Shown here: positions 25,162-33,635 of the stretch, piece after piece
Position numbering within the stretch: position 1 is the stretch's first letter
Layout: every line of letters starts with the position of its first letter
NCBI GenBank assembly: GCA_902587025.1
Contig: CACIJJ010000006.1
Location: 24,001 to 66,093, forward strand
Length of the DNA stretch: 42,093 nucleotides
Direction of reading: 5' to 3'
Source of the DNA: an uncultured Candidatus Actinomarina sp.
GTDB taxonomy: Bacteria > Actinomycetota > Acidimicrobiia > Actinomarinales > Actinomarinaceae
Position numbers and translations under genes: made by a program
The notes under the pieces: generated by a model
Told to the model about the DNA's origin: nothing
Database searches by the model: none
Seen by the model: only the letters and a program-made list of their open reading frames with translations

Positions 25162-26161
25162 TGTTTTTTATTTTAAACATTACTGCATCACCAAAACTTA
25201 GGAACTTCATGTTATTTTCTAAAGCAAAAGCATAAAGTTTTTTCCAGGAATCGCCATATATAGCTTGAACAATTGAAAGAAGAGAACTCTTAGGAGCATG
25301 AAAATTTGTTATTAGATAGTCAGCAACATTAAATTTAAATCCTTTTGTTATGAACAAATTTGTTTTCCCTTTAAAAGTAGAAGAATTATTTACATGCTCT
25401 AAAGTTCTTAATGTTGTTGTACCAACACAAATAATATTATATCCGTTCTTTTTTTTGGCAATAATTTCATCGTAAGTTTCTTCATTAATTTCATAATCTT
25501 CAGAATGTATATCATAATCTTCTACGTATTCAGTACTAATAGGTTTGAACGTACCGAGGCCAATATCAAGACTAAGGAATCTTATATTAATATCCTTTTT
25601 TTCAAGCTGTTGAAATAAATTTGGAGTGAAATGAAGAGCAGCTGTAGATGCAGCCACTGAAAATCCATTTTTACTAAAAAAAGTTTTGTAGTGTTCATAT
25701 TTATAATCCATATCATCAATGTAAGGTGGCAAAGGAGTCGATCCATAATTATTGATTATTTGTTCTAAGGGTAAAGAAAACTTTATTCTGAATCCATCGT
25801 TTACAATTTTGATAATATTTATTGAGAAATTTTCAAGTTCAATTTCTTCTCCAATTTTCTTTTTTCCATTAAATTTAAGTAAACAATCTGCTGAATATTC
25901 ATCAACTATCTTAAGTATGAATATTTCAACGTTTCCATGAGTATGTTTTTTAAATGTTTTAACTCTTACATCTATAACTTGTGAACTATTAAAGATAAGC
26001 ATTGATCGGTTTGGAATTACATTACTTATATTGTCAAATTTCTCAATTATCATACTTTCAGCATCAAGAATTTTTGAATCTTCTGGATTTTGGTATGGAT
26101 CTTGGGCTATCGAAGATTTTGGTAGATGATAATCTAGATCAGAAATATGGGTTTTGTTCAA
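25151..26161 (-). CDS. queA: S-adenosylmethionine:tRNA ribosyltransferase-isomerase
   Basis: QueA adds the epoxycyclopentane ring from S-adenosylmethionine to preQ1-34 in tRNA. The 336-residue protein has DLDYHLPKSSIAQDP at the N-terminus, then GSTPLPPYI, FSVAASTAALHFTPNLFQQL and LDIGLGTFKPIS. The C-terminus carries VADYLITNFHAPKSSLLSIVQAIYG. The common SVAAPTAGLHFT is SVAASTAALHFT here. The start is a TTG at 26161, directly after the stop of the nuclease gene; no in-frame ATG would preserve the N-terminal DFDFDLP-like motif. It overlaps tgt by 11 bp and works in the same pathway. Confidence 0.94.
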   Translation of the reverse strand: MNKTHISDLDYHLPKSSIAQDPYQNPEDSKILDAESMIIEKFDNISNVIPNRSMLIFNSSQVIDVRVKTFKKHTHGNVEIFILKIVDEYSADCLLKFNGKKKIGEEIELENFSINIIKIVNDGFRIKFSLPLEQIINNYGSTPLPPYIDDMDYKYEHYKTFFSKNGFSVAASTAALHFTPNLFQQLEKKDINIRFLSLDIGLGTFKPISTEYVEDYDIHSEDYEINEETYDEIIAKKKNGYNIICVGTTTLRTLEHVNNSSTFKGKTNLFITKGFKFNVADYLITNFHAPKSSLLSIVQAIYGDSWKKLYAFALENNMKFLSFGDAVMFKIKNNGI

Positions 26162-26515
26162 TTACTTGTTTAAAAGCTTAATAAAAAGTTCATATGACAT
26201 TGAAACAACTTCTGGCATTCCATCATTTGTTCTTCTCTTGTTGTCACCCTGTCTCTTAAGTTTTTTCCAAAATAACACAGTATTTTCATCGGTTGACTTT
26301 TCAATTGCTTTACCTAGTGATTGATGTAAGTTTAGATTTTGTCGAGATTTTGCTTCAATAAAATACTCTTCTCCGTCAACAAATAATTGTATGTCACCCA
26401 AATCATTAGAACCACCTTCAGCAAAACGTTGAGCTTTCATATTTGAATTTTCGTTCAGTCTTTTTACGATATTTGATTCGTATGTAGTTCCCTGTTTTTT
26501 AGCTTTATTAACCAC
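26162..26515 (-). CDS. Hjc-like PD-(D/E)XK nuclease, possible Holliday junction resolvase
   Basis: The 117-residue protein has the layout of archaeal Hjc and of Hjc-like resolvases in actinophages. The start reads KKQGTTYESNIVKRLNE (Hjc of Sulfolobus: KRKGSAVERNIVSRLRD), followed by GSNDLGDIQL and EYFIEAKSRQN. The putative active site is E13, D41, E54 and K56, almost the same spacing as E12/D42/E55/K57 of the Sulfolobus enzyme (from memory). The C-terminus VVSMSYELFIKLL resembles phage members. It starts with GTG, 19 bp after yebC, and abuts queA. In related genomes ruvC-ruvA-ruvB sit between yebC and secD; here only this gene does. Function as a junction resolvase is inferred; a different nuclease role is possible. 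Confidence 0.65.
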   Translation of the reverse strand: MVNKAKKQGTTYESNIVKRLNENSNMKAQRFAEGGSNDLGDIQLFVDGEEYFIEAKSRQNLNLHQSLGKAIEKSTDENTVLFWKKLKRQGDNKRRTNDGMPEVVSMSYELFIKLLNK

Positions 26516-26534
26516 ATAACAATTGTAGCTAAAA

Positions 26535-27278
26535 TTATTCTGTTATTGCTTTTTCTAATAGTTTGTTATCAATATCAAAATTTGCATATACGTTTTGAAC
26601 ATCATCTAAATCTTCTAATGCTTCTATCAACTTCGACAATCTGTTAAATTTTTGAATATCTAAATTTACAGAACTAGATGGTAAATAAGCAACCTCCGAA
26701 TTTACTAAGTTAAAACCTGAATTTCTAAATAATTGATCTACTTTCTGAAATTCAGAAGGTTGAAATTCAAATGTTACACCGGTTTCATTTTCTTGAATAT
26801 CAATACAATTATTTTCTATTGCAAGATCTATTATCTCTTCTTTATATTCATCAAATTGAAATATTGCTTTTCTTGAAAATAAGTAATTAACACTCCCTGG
26901 AGAACCTGTATTCCCTTCATATTTATTAAAAGTAGCTTTTACATCTGATGAAGTTCTATTTCTATTGTCAGTGACGCATTCAACCAATATTGCAACACCA
27001 TTTGGTCCATAACCTTCATATGTAATTTCATCAAATGATTCTGTTGATGAATCACCAGACATTCTCTTTAATGCATTGTCAATATTTGAATTTGGTACTG
27101 AGTTTGATTTGGCTTTACTAATCGCTTGATAAAGTGCAGCATTATTATTTGGATCAGCACCACCATTCTTGGCTGCAACTTCGATACCCCTAATTAGTTT
27201 GGCAAATAATTTTCCTCTTTTAGCATCATTTGCACCTTTTTTTCTTTTTATCGTTGACCACTTAGAGTGACCTGACAT
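26535..27278 (-). CDS. yebC: YebC/PmpR family protein (TACO1-like)
   Basis: YebC proteins are widely conserved; members act as transcriptional regulators or, in more recent work, assist ribosomes at proline-rich stretches. The protein has the canonical start MSGHSKWSTIKRKKGANDAK, then RGKLFAKLIRGIEVAAKNGG, ITYEGYGPNGVAILVE, RTSSDVKATFNKYEG and the C-terminal LIEALEDLDDVQNVYANFDI. I chose the ATG at 27278 (247 residues): AAGGA lies 8 bases upstream and the family start is exact; a GTG two codons earlier is unlikely. It overlaps pdxT by 17 bp. In many bacteria yebC precedes ruvC; here the small nuclease takes that place. Confidence 0.95.
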   Translation of the reverse strand: MSGHSKWSTIKRKKGANDAKRGKLFAKLIRGIEVAAKNGGADPNNNAALYQAISKAKSNSVPNSNIDNALKRMSGDSSTESFDEITYEGYGPNGVAILVECVTDNRNRTSSDVKATFNKYEGNTGSPGSVNYLFSRKAIFQFDEYKEEIIDLAIENNCIDIQENETGVTFEFQPSEFQKVDQLFRNSGFNLVNSEVAYLPSSSVNLDIQKFNRLSKLIEALEDLDDVQNVYANFDIDNKLLEKAITE

Positions 27279-27840
27279 TAACACCGTCCTTAATGAAGTT
27301 ACTTAACCAATCTAAATAATTTTTATCATTGGTTAATTCTGGATGAAAAGAGAGACCAACAATATTATTTTCTATCACGCCAACAACTTCATTGTCAATT
27401 GTTGCTATTGGTGTTACTGAATCTTCATAAGACAGAATTTTAGGAGCTCTTATGAAGCAATACATTTCCTTATTACCTAGTAAGTTAACGAGTCCTTCAA
27501 ATGATTGATTTTGACGCCCGTATGCATTTCTTTCAACTACTGTATTTAAAACTCCCAATGAGGTTTCACCATCAATTACGTCTTTTGCTAATAGAATCAG
27601 ACCAGCACATGTTCCCAATGTTGGAATACCACTTTCTATTAATTTCTTTAATTCAGAAAATAAATCATTGTTTTCTTGAATTTTTATCATGGATGTAGAT
27701 TCTCCACCAGGAAGAATTAAAGAATTTACATGAGATAGATCTGAAGTATCTTTAATTAAAACATAATCTTGATCAATAAATTCTAAAGATTGTACGTGAT
27801 CGTAAAAGGAACCTTGAAGTGCTAAAACACCAGTTTTCAT
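27262..27840 (-). CDS. pdxT: Pyridoxal 5'-phosphate synthase glutaminase subunit
   Basis: PdxT releases ammonia from glutamine for PdxS in the DXP-independent route to PLP. It is a class I glutamine amidotransferase of 192 residues from the ATG at 27840. [16 protein letters not shown] opens the protein, LILPGGESTSM is the oxyanion region, the nucleophile C78 lies in GTCAGLILLA, and the His-Glu pair in SFHPELT completes the triad. A TTG two codons upstream is less likely, because the ATG shares one base with the pdxS stop (TAATG) and matches the family start. Co-location with pdxS gives the full enzyme. Confidence 0.95.
   Translation of the reverse strand: MKTGVLALQGSFYDHVQSLEFIDQDYVLIKDTSDLSHVNSLILPGGESTSMIKIQENNDLFSELKKLIESGIPTLGTCAGLILLAKDVIDGETSLGVLNTVVERNAYGRQNQSFEGLVNLLGNKEMYCFIRAPKILSYEDSVTPIATIDNEVVGVIENNIVGLSFHPELTNDKNYLDWLSNFIKDGVNVRSL
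27287..27291 (-). promoter_or_regulatory. Ribosome binding site deciding the ATG start of yebC
   Basis: AAGGA on the minus strand lies 8 bases before the ATG at 27278 and supports that start over the GTG at 27284, which would be only 2 bases away. It lies within the last codons of pdxT. Confidence 0.5.
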
Positions 27841-28724
27841 TACCAACCTCTTTTAGCTAATTTCTCCGCTTCATCTAAATCATCTATATTTATTCCAACC
27901 ATTGGTTCACCAAGGTTTTTAGAAACTTCTATGAGTTTATCTGGATCGTTGTAGTTTGTTGTTGCAATTACAATTGCTTCTGCTCTTTCTTTTGGATCAC
28001 CGCTTTTAAAAATACCTGATCCAACAAATACACCATCACACCCGAGTTGCATCATCAATGCTGCATCAGCAGGTGTTGCTATACCTCCAGCGGCAAAATT
28101 GACTACTGGCAATTTACCAAGTTCATGAATTTCTTTAACGACATCAAATGGTGCTCTTATTTCTTTAGCCAATGACATTAATTCATTTTGATCAGATGTT
28201 TTAATTTTATTTATACCATCAGTCATACTTCTCATATGCTTTACAGCTTCAATAACGTTCCCGGTGCCAGCTTCACCTTTAGTTCGAATCATAGCTGCAC
28301 CTTCACCAATTCGTCTGCATGCTTCACCTATGTCAGTTGCACCATTAACAAAAGGAGTCTTTATATCATGTTTATAGATATGATTTTTATCATCGGCTGG
28401 TGTTAAAACTTCACTTTCATCAATAAAATCAATGCCAAGGGATTCTAACATTTGCGCTTCAACAAAATGTCCAATTCGAGCTTTAGCCATAACTGGTATT
28501 GATACTGAATCTATTACTTCTTGAATTGTTTCAACAGAAGACATTCTTGCTACACCACCTTCTGCACGAATATCAGCAGGAATTCTCTCTAATGCCATAA
28601 CAGCTACTGCACCCGATTTTTCGGCTATAACTGCTTGTTCTGCATTAACAACGTCCATTATTACCCCACCTTTTAGCATTTCAGCTAAACCTTTTTTTAT
28701 TTTAAAAGTTGATTCGATTTTCAT
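27840..28724 (-). CDS. pdxS: Pyridoxal 5'-phosphate synthase subunit PdxS
   Basis: PdxS condenses ribose 5-phosphate, glyceraldehyde 3-phosphate and ammonia to PLP. The 294-residue (beta/alpha)8 barrel is highly conserved: [20 protein letters not shown] (D24 catalytic), [36 protein letters not shown] (K81, the first Schiff-base lysine), [14 protein letters not shown] (the second lysine) and [21 protein letters not shown]. No change in key residues is seen. It begins 14 bp after the glycosyltransferase gene. A 12-subunit ring with PdxT is expected from the family. Confidence 0.97.
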   Translation of the reverse strand: MKIESTFKIKKGLAEMLKGGVIMDVVNAEQAVIAEKSGAVAVMALERIPADIRAEGGVARMSSVETIQEVIDSVSIPVMAKARIGHFVEAQMLESLGIDFIDESEVLTPADDKNHIYKHDIKTPFVNGATDIGEACRRIGEGAAMIRTKGEAGTGNVIEAVKHMRSMTDGINKIKTSDQNELMSLAKEIRAPFDVVKEIHELGKLPVVNFAAGGIATPADAALMMQLGCDGVFVGSGIFKSGDPKERAEAIVIATTNYNDPDKLIEVSKNLGEPMVGINIDDLDEAEKLAKRGW

Positions 28725-28738
28725 ATATTTAATATTAA

Positions 28739-29725
28739 CTACAAATTGTTATAGACATAAATCCAATCATCTAATACTTTTTGTGAATTGTAATTTTTAT
28801 CTATATGCTCGTATTGTTGATTCCATATTTTATCTAAATCTGAATTATTTAATTTATTTAAAACCTTCAGTAATGATTGAAGATTATCATTTTCAAAATA
28901 GATACCACTATCTCCTAAAAGATCGATAAATGCTTTTAAATTTGAACAAATTGCAATATTTCCAGCATTTATGGCCTCTAATATTGTTATTCCAAAGCTT
29001 TCAGAATGTGTTTGTGGTGCGATAAAGAAACCGACATTTTTAATAATTGAATTTTTCTCATCATCTGAAATATCAATTAGGTATTTTATTAAATCGTCCT
29101 TTGAGCTTTTATTAGTTATTGCAATAAATTCTCTTGTCTCATCTATGGACTTTGATAAATTTATGAACAATTTTAAGTTTTTTCTACTTTCATTTCTTCC
29201 TATGAATAGAAAATTATTATTTGGAATAAAAGAAATATTTTCATTAATATCAATGAAATTTGGAATTATTCTTGTTTTCTTTGATAACGTTAATGCGTTA
29301 CCTTTTGCCTCATTACTCACAGCAGTAGAGTAAAAATTTTTATTTCTTAAAGTTAAGTACAAAAATTTAAGACCCAAATATATAAACTTACTTATTTTTG
29401 CATGATGAGTAACAACAATCTTTTTTGAAGTTTTTAATCTCCAAAAAAATAATGGAATAAATGGCTCATGAATATGAATTATATCTGCCCAAGCAATTGC
29501 TTGATTTAAAATTTCCTTATCAGGTATAAGTGATATTGGATTGCTTGAACCGTTGAAAGGAATTTTGATTGATTTTCCAATGTCATAATCAGATGAATCA
29601 GGTGCTAACAAACGAACATTAAAATTAAAACTATCTAAGCCATTCTTAAAAAGATTGACTTGATTTTGTACACCACCATAAAAATTAACGTTATATGGTG
29701 AAACTAATAATAGATTAGTACTCAC
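28739..29725 (-). CDS. pimA: GT4 glycosyltransferase, probable phosphatidylinositol mannosyltransferase (PimA-like)
   Basis: The 328-residue protein has the GT-B fold features of GT4 enzymes: an N-terminal YGGVQNQV (16-23), [14 protein letters not shown] (82-95), [15 protein letters not shown] (174-188) and the EX7E motif in ESFGITILE (E242, E250). GGVQ, HxHEP and GRxxxRK are typical of PimA, which transfers the first mannose from GDP-mannose to phosphatidylinositol at the inner membrane face. It is shorter than mycobacterial PimA (about 375). The GTG start lies inside the acyltransferase gene (11-bp overlap). The neighbours pgsA and patA make the PIM role the best reading; another lipid glycosyl acceptor is possible. 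Confidence 0.75.
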   Translation of the reverse strand: MSTNLLLVSPYNVNFYGGVQNQVNLFKNGLDSFNFNVRLLAPDSSDYDIGKSIKIPFNGSSNPISLIPDKEILNQAIAWADIIHIHEPFIPLFFWRLKTSKKIVVTHHAKISKFIYLGLKFLYLTLRNKNFYSTAVSNEAKGNALTLSKKTRIIPNFIDINENISFIPNNNFLFIGRNESRKNLKLFINLSKSIDETREFIAITNKSSKDDLIKYLIDISDDEKNSIIKNVGFFIAPQTHSESFGITILEAINAGNIAICSNLKAFIDLLGDSGIYFENDNLQSLLKVLNKLNNSDLDKIWNQQYEHIDKNYNSQKVLDDWIYVYNNL

Positions 29726-30581
29726 TTGTCCACACGGGTTGAATTGAATGCCAATCGTTTATATCTAAGGCCAATAATTCTTCAAAACTTTTAGATAGGG
29801 TTTTTAAACCGTGTTGTATACTTGTTGCTTCATTTTCAAAATACGGTACATAAAAGGGTTTGTTAAATCTTAACTTGTATCCACGTTTTGTTTTTATCAT
29901 CGCAGTTGGGACAATTGGTACCTCTGTTTTTAAAGATAGTGCAACGGGACCTTTCGGAAAAGCAGCAAGTTGACCAAAAAATTCAGTTGCAACACCGGAT
30001 TTTTTGATACTTCTCTCGGATAGAAGACAGATATCTTTTCCAAATTTTAATTTATTAACTAGTAAATCAAATGTATTTTGACCTTTACCTCCGATAATTA
30101 TTTCTATCCCAAGAGATTCTCTTAAAGATTTAAACCAATTTAAGACATAACTGTTATTTAATGGTTCTGCGACTGCCAGAAGATTTAATTTTATTGAGTT
30201 ACCTATTGGGATTGCAAATTCCCAATTACCAAGATGAGGAAGGGCAAAAATTAAACCTGGATATTGTTTTTTTAACTTTTCAACATATTCTAGATTTTCA
30301 ATTTCAACATGTGGACTGATATATTTTGAAAAATTCTTATTTGTAAGCCACAAAGTCTCTAACCAATATCTTGTATAGTTAATTTTTACAGTTAGTGGTT
30401 TGTAGTTTATTTTCAATTCATTCAATATTTCTTTACGTTTAAATAACTTTATAGACGATCTAAATGTTAAAAGAAAATAAAGAGTGCCAATTGGAACTGA
30501 CAATATTCTTATCGACGTATAGGGTAAGAGTTTTAATATCTTATGGCCCAAACTTATAAAAAGATATTGTAAAATTTTCAT
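29715..30581 (-). CDS. Lysophospholipid acyltransferase family protein, probable PIM acyltransferase (PatA-like)
   Basis: The 288-residue protein belongs to the LpxL/HtrB-PatA group of membrane-associated acyltransferases. The catalytic HX4(D/E) motif is HLGNWE (H116, E121). LLSERSIKKSGVATEFFGQ and FPKGPVALSLKTEVPIVPTA complete the family pattern. A hydrophobic N-terminus (about 5-45) suggests membrane attachment. In mycobacteria PatA acylates the 2-mannose of PIM1, and its gene sits between pgsA1 and pimA exactly as here. The start overlaps the pgsA stop (ATGA). Substrate is inferred from gene order only. Confidence 0.8.
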   Translation of the reverse strand: MKILQYLFISLGHKILKLLPYTSIRILSVPIGTLYFLLTFRSSIKLFKRKEILNELKINYKPLTVKINYTRYWLETLWLTNKNFSKYISPHVEIENLEYVEKLKKQYPGLIFALPHLGNWEFAIPIGNSIKLNLLAVAEPLNNSYVLNWFKSLRESLGIEIIIGGKGQNTFDLLVNKLKFGKDICLLSERSIKKSGVATEFFGQLAAFPKGPVALSLKTEVPIVPTAMIKTKRGYKLRFNKPFYVPYFENEATSIQHGLKTLSKSFEELLALDINDWHSIQPVWTSEY

Positions 30582-31147
30582 TTGAAATTGTTATATAAGA
30601 TAATGAATCTTTGATACACAGTAAACCACAATATGAATGTAAATATATAAATACTGTAAAAAGGTAATTCAAAAAGCATATATATTACTGCAAAAATAAC
30701 TCTTTCTGGACGAGCAGCTATACCAACTTTGTTATCTATACCCAACGTCTCACCACGAGCTCGTAAATATGGAATTAAATTTGATGCAGTAACGACTGAT
30801 AATATAACAAACAATTCTAAATCTGTTGTAGTAAATCTTATAGCAACAACACTCCATATAAAAAGTTCACCAATTCTATCAATAAATGAATCAAGCAAAG
30901 CCCCTTTTTTTGAAATCATATTAGTTTTTCTTGCTAAAGGACCGTCTAAACCGTCGATCGCACTACCAATAAAAATTATTAGTGCACCTGGTGTTTTAAT
31001 ATCATTTAAAAATAAGTAACATCCAACAATTACAATCAATAATCCAATAAAAGATAGAACATTTGGTTTAATACCAATTCTTATACATATGCCTATAAAA
31101 GGAAGTGCAAATTTTTCAGAAGCAGATTTAAAATACTTTTCAAGCAT
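30578..31147 (-). CDS. pgsA: CDP-alcohol phosphatidyltransferase, probable phosphatidylinositol phosphate synthase
   Basis: The enzyme joins CDP-diacylglycerol to an alcohol phosphate. The 189-residue protein (ATG at 31147; a TTG one codon earlier is less likely) has the complete motif D-x2-DG-x2-AR-x8-G-x3-D-x3-D in DGLDGPLARKTNMISKK and GALLDSFIDR, with metal residues D65, D68, D86 and D90. Several membrane helices are visible (about 30-50, 52-66, 93-115, 150-180). Gene order with patA and pimA points to inositol phosphate as acceptor rather than glycerol phosphate. It overlaps the membrane protein gene upstream by 8 bp. Confidence 0.82.
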   Translation of the reverse strand: MLEKYFKSASEKFALPFIGICIRIGIKPNVLSFIGLLIVIVGCYLFLNDIKTPGALIIFIGSAIDGLDGPLARKTNMISKKGALLDSFIDRIGELFIWSVVAIRFTTTDLELFVILSVVTASNLIPYLRARGETLGIDNKVGIAARPERVIFAVIYMLFELPFYSIYIFTFILWFTVYQRFIILYNNFK

Positions 31148-31631
31148 CAATTATTTCTTCAGTATAAATATCACCTATAAGAACGAGATTATAAGCATCA
31201 ATTTCTAAGATAGTTTTAAGAGATGGTGGATTTTTATGATCATATACTATGACTGTCCAAACTGGATTTAAGAGTCTGAATTTAAATTTGAATTGAAAAG
31301 TTAATGCAATGGAATAATAACCTATTGAGTGATTGATATTATCTGTTAAAAATTCAAGAATCTCATGTTGATTCAAAGTGATTTTATTATCGATAGCGTA
31401 TATAAAAATACTTGTTATTCCTAAGATTATTGATGACGGAACTAGATTTCCTAATTCTAATAAAAAGTTTAACGTTAAAGCAATTAAGGATGATAATAAA
31501 ACTAGATGGGCAAATCTTCTCCTTCTAAGAGGATTTGGAATAACATAGCTTCCTACAGCTAAAGAGTTTAAATCATCTGGTACGTTTTCTTTCTGTACGT
31601 CCTCTTCATTGATGTTTATGCCTTCAGCCAT
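31140..31631 (-). CDS. Uncharacterised two-span membrane protein in the PIM gene cluster
   Basis: I do not recognise this 163-residue protein. It has an acidic N-terminal tail (1-30), a short basic cluster PLRRRR (33-39), then two hydrophobic helices (about 40-60 and 64-82), followed by a soluble tail of about 80 residues with alternating beta-like stretches (IGYYSIALTFQFKFKF, NPVWTVIVYDH). The ATG shares one base with the thrS stop, and the end overlaps pgsA, so it is clearly part of the operon. In mycobacteria a HIT-family gene occupies this slot between thrS and pgsA1; this protein has no HxHxH motif. A membrane role linked to lipid synthesis is only a guess from context. Confidence 0.75.
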   Translation of the reverse strand: MAEGININEEDVQKENVPDDLNSLAVGSYVIPNPLRRRRFAHLVLLSSLIALTLNFLLELGNLVPSSIILGITSIFIYAIDNKITLNQHEILEFLTDNINHSIGYYSIALTFQFKFKFRLLNPVWTVIVYDHKNPPSLKTILEIDAYNLVLIGDIYTEEIIDA

Positions 31632-33559
31632 TATATTTTAAAAATAGGTGTCTTAAGATTAGCTTTTATTTGTTTAATAGCGTCTTCGTATTTCACATTT
31701 TGCTGGTTTTCTTGTGAACGTATATTTATAGCTAAAGTATTTGATAATTCATCTTTTTCACCAACAATTAGAGTGATAGGGATCTTATCTTTTGACGCAT
31801 CATGTAATTTTTCACCAAGTCGTAAGTTTCGATCGTCAACTTCATATCTAAATCCTTTTAATGATTTAAAAATTTTATTTAAATAATTACTTACATCACC
31901 AATGGTAAGAACTTTTATCTGTACTGGGGATAACCAACCTGGAAATTCTCCTGCATAATTTTCAATAAGAATTCCAGTAAATCTTTCAATAGATCCAAGC
32001 AATGCTCTGTGAATCATAACTGGTTTGACTCTTTTATTATTACTATCAACGAATTGCAGATCGAAATTATCAGGTTGTGCAAAATCAACTTGTATTGTTG
32101 ATAATTGCCATCGTCTACCAATTGCATCTTTTACATGTAAGTCTATTTTCGGACCGTAAAATGCACCTTCTCCATGAGCTGTTACATAAGAAATATTTTG
32201 ATTCTCGAGCGCAGACTTAAGACTATTTGTTGCTTTCTCCCAATCATCATTATTTCCAATTGATTTTTCAGGTCTTGTAGAAAGATCTGCTTCAATTGAG
32301 TCAAAGCCAAATGATTTTAATAACTTTATTGAAAATGTTAATAGGTTAAGTATCTCATCTTCAATTTGGTCTGTTGTACAAAAAATATGAGCATCGTCTT
32401 GTGTAAAACCTCTAGCTCTTAATAGGCCATGTAAAACACCAGATTTTTCGTATCTGTACACAGAACCTAACTCAAAATATCTTAGAGGCAACTCTTTATA
32501 CGAACGAATATCGCTCTTATATATAAGAATATGGAAAGGACAGTTCATTGGTTTGAGATAATACTCTTCATCATTCTCTTCGTTCTTTAATGGAGGAAAC
32601 ATACCTTCTTTGTAGTAATCTAAATGACCGGATGTTTCCCATAAGACTGATCTACCAATATGAGGTGTGTAAGCATAATCATAACCATTTTCAGAATGTG
32701 CTTTTTTTGAATAGTCTTCTATTATTTGTCTTAATACAGCACCTTTTGGTTTCCACAAAAATTGACCAGGACCAGTTTCATCAGTACTAATAAATAAATC
32801 TAATTCGTTGCCTAATTTTCTATGATCTCGTTTCTCTGCTTCTTCTTGTCTTTTTAAATAATTATCTAAATCATCTTTGTTGAACCAGGCAGTACCATAA
32901 ATTCTTTGTAATTGTGGATTTGTTTCTATACCTCTCCAATAAGCTCCAGCAAGCTTGGTTAATTTGAAATGATTTATCAAACTAGTATTTTGAACATGTG
33001 GACCTCTACATAAATCACTAAATTTATCATTTTTATAAATAGAAATATTATCTTCGGATACACCTTCACTTTTGTCAGCTGAATTAATAAGTTCTTGCTT
33101 AAATGTTTGTTTACTAAACATCTTATGTGCTTCATCCTTCGAAATTTCTTCTCTAACAAAATCTTGTTGAGATTTACTGATTCTTCTCATTTCATTTTCA
33201 ATTTTGATTAAGTCAGACTCTTTAATATTTTCTTCAAATAGAAAATCGTAATAAAAACCATCATCAATGAAGGGTCCAACAGCAAACTCAGTGCCTGGAT
33301 AAAGATTTAATACAGCTTGTGCCAATACATGTGCAGTTGAATGTCTTAATGTATCAAGGGAATATTGATCATCTTTGGTAAAAATTTTACAAACGGAATC
33401 AATTTCAATTAAATAAGAAAGGTCTCTCAATTCACCGTTAATTTCAATGCAAACAGCACTCTTAGCAAGACTATTGCTTATAGATTTAGCTAAATCATAA
33501 CCAGTGATACTAGAATCATATTTTCTTACTGATTTATCAGGAAATGTTATATTTATCAT
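31631..33559 (-). CDS. thrS: Threonyl-tRNA synthetase
   Basis: ThrRS charges tRNA-Thr. The 642-residue protein has all usual parts: TGS domain (1-60); editing domain with HSTAHVLAQAV (HxxxH) and DLCRGPHV; and the class II core with zinc ligands in MNCPFH, DDAHIF and the MIHRALLGSIERF His. Motif 2 is RYEKSGVLHGLLRARGFTQD, and a C-terminal anticodon-binding domain ends the protein. Full length suggests activity and Ser-editing. It is the first gene of the 40-gene minus-strand run; its promoter should lie in the 76-bp divergent region. No T-box leader is possible in so short a space. Confidence 0.97.
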   Translation of the reverse strand: MINITFPDKSVRKYDSSITGYDLAKSISNSLAKSAVCIEINGELRDLSYLIEIDSVCKIFTKDDQYSLDTLRHSTAHVLAQAVLNLYPGTEFAVGPFIDDGFYYDFLFEENIKESDLIKIENEMRRISKSQQDFVREEISKDEAHKMFSKQTFKQELINSADKSEGVSEDNISIYKNDKFSDLCRGPHVQNTSLINHFKLTKLAGAYWRGIETNPQLQRIYGTAWFNKDDLDNYLKRQEEAEKRDHRKLGNELDLFISTDETGPGQFLWKPKGAVLRQIIEDYSKKAHSENGYDYAYTPHIGRSVLWETSGHLDYYKEGMFPPLKNEENDEEYYLKPMNCPFHILIYKSDIRSYKELPLRYFELGSVYRYEKSGVLHGLLRARGFTQDDAHIFCTTDQIEDEILNLLTFSIKLLKSFGFDSIEADLSTRPEKSIGNNDDWEKATNSLKSALENQNISYVTAHGEGAFYGPKIDLHVKDAIGRRWQLSTIQVDFAQPDNFDLQFVDSNNKRVKPVMIHRALLGSIERFTGILIENYAGEFPGWLSPVQIKVLTIGDVSNYLNKIFKSLKGFRYEVDDRNLRLGEKLHDASKDKIPITLIVGEKDELSNTLAINIRSQENQQNVKYEDAIKQIKANLKTPIFKI

Positions 33560-33635
33560 TACTTTTGTATATTAATTATTTATTTATTCTACCTAAGAAA
33601 CTATAAATTAATTGAACATCTGTTTTAATAAATAT
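33560..33635. promoter_or_regulatory. Divergent intergenic region between thrS and the wHTH gene
   Basis: This 76-bp AT-rich stretch must carry the main promoter of the long thrS run on the minus strand and that of the plus-strand gene. On the minus strand TAGAAT and TATAGT are -10-like, but neither has a clear -35 partner. On the plus strand TTGAAC (33612-33617) resembles a -35, yet no good -10 lies 16-18 bases on. The assignment is from position; exact sites are not resolved. Confidence 0.4.

Noticed and set aside
33560-33635. T-box or tRNA-like leader for thrS
   Set aside because: The space is only 76 bp, is shared with a divergent gene, and shows no T-box or specifier-loop features.
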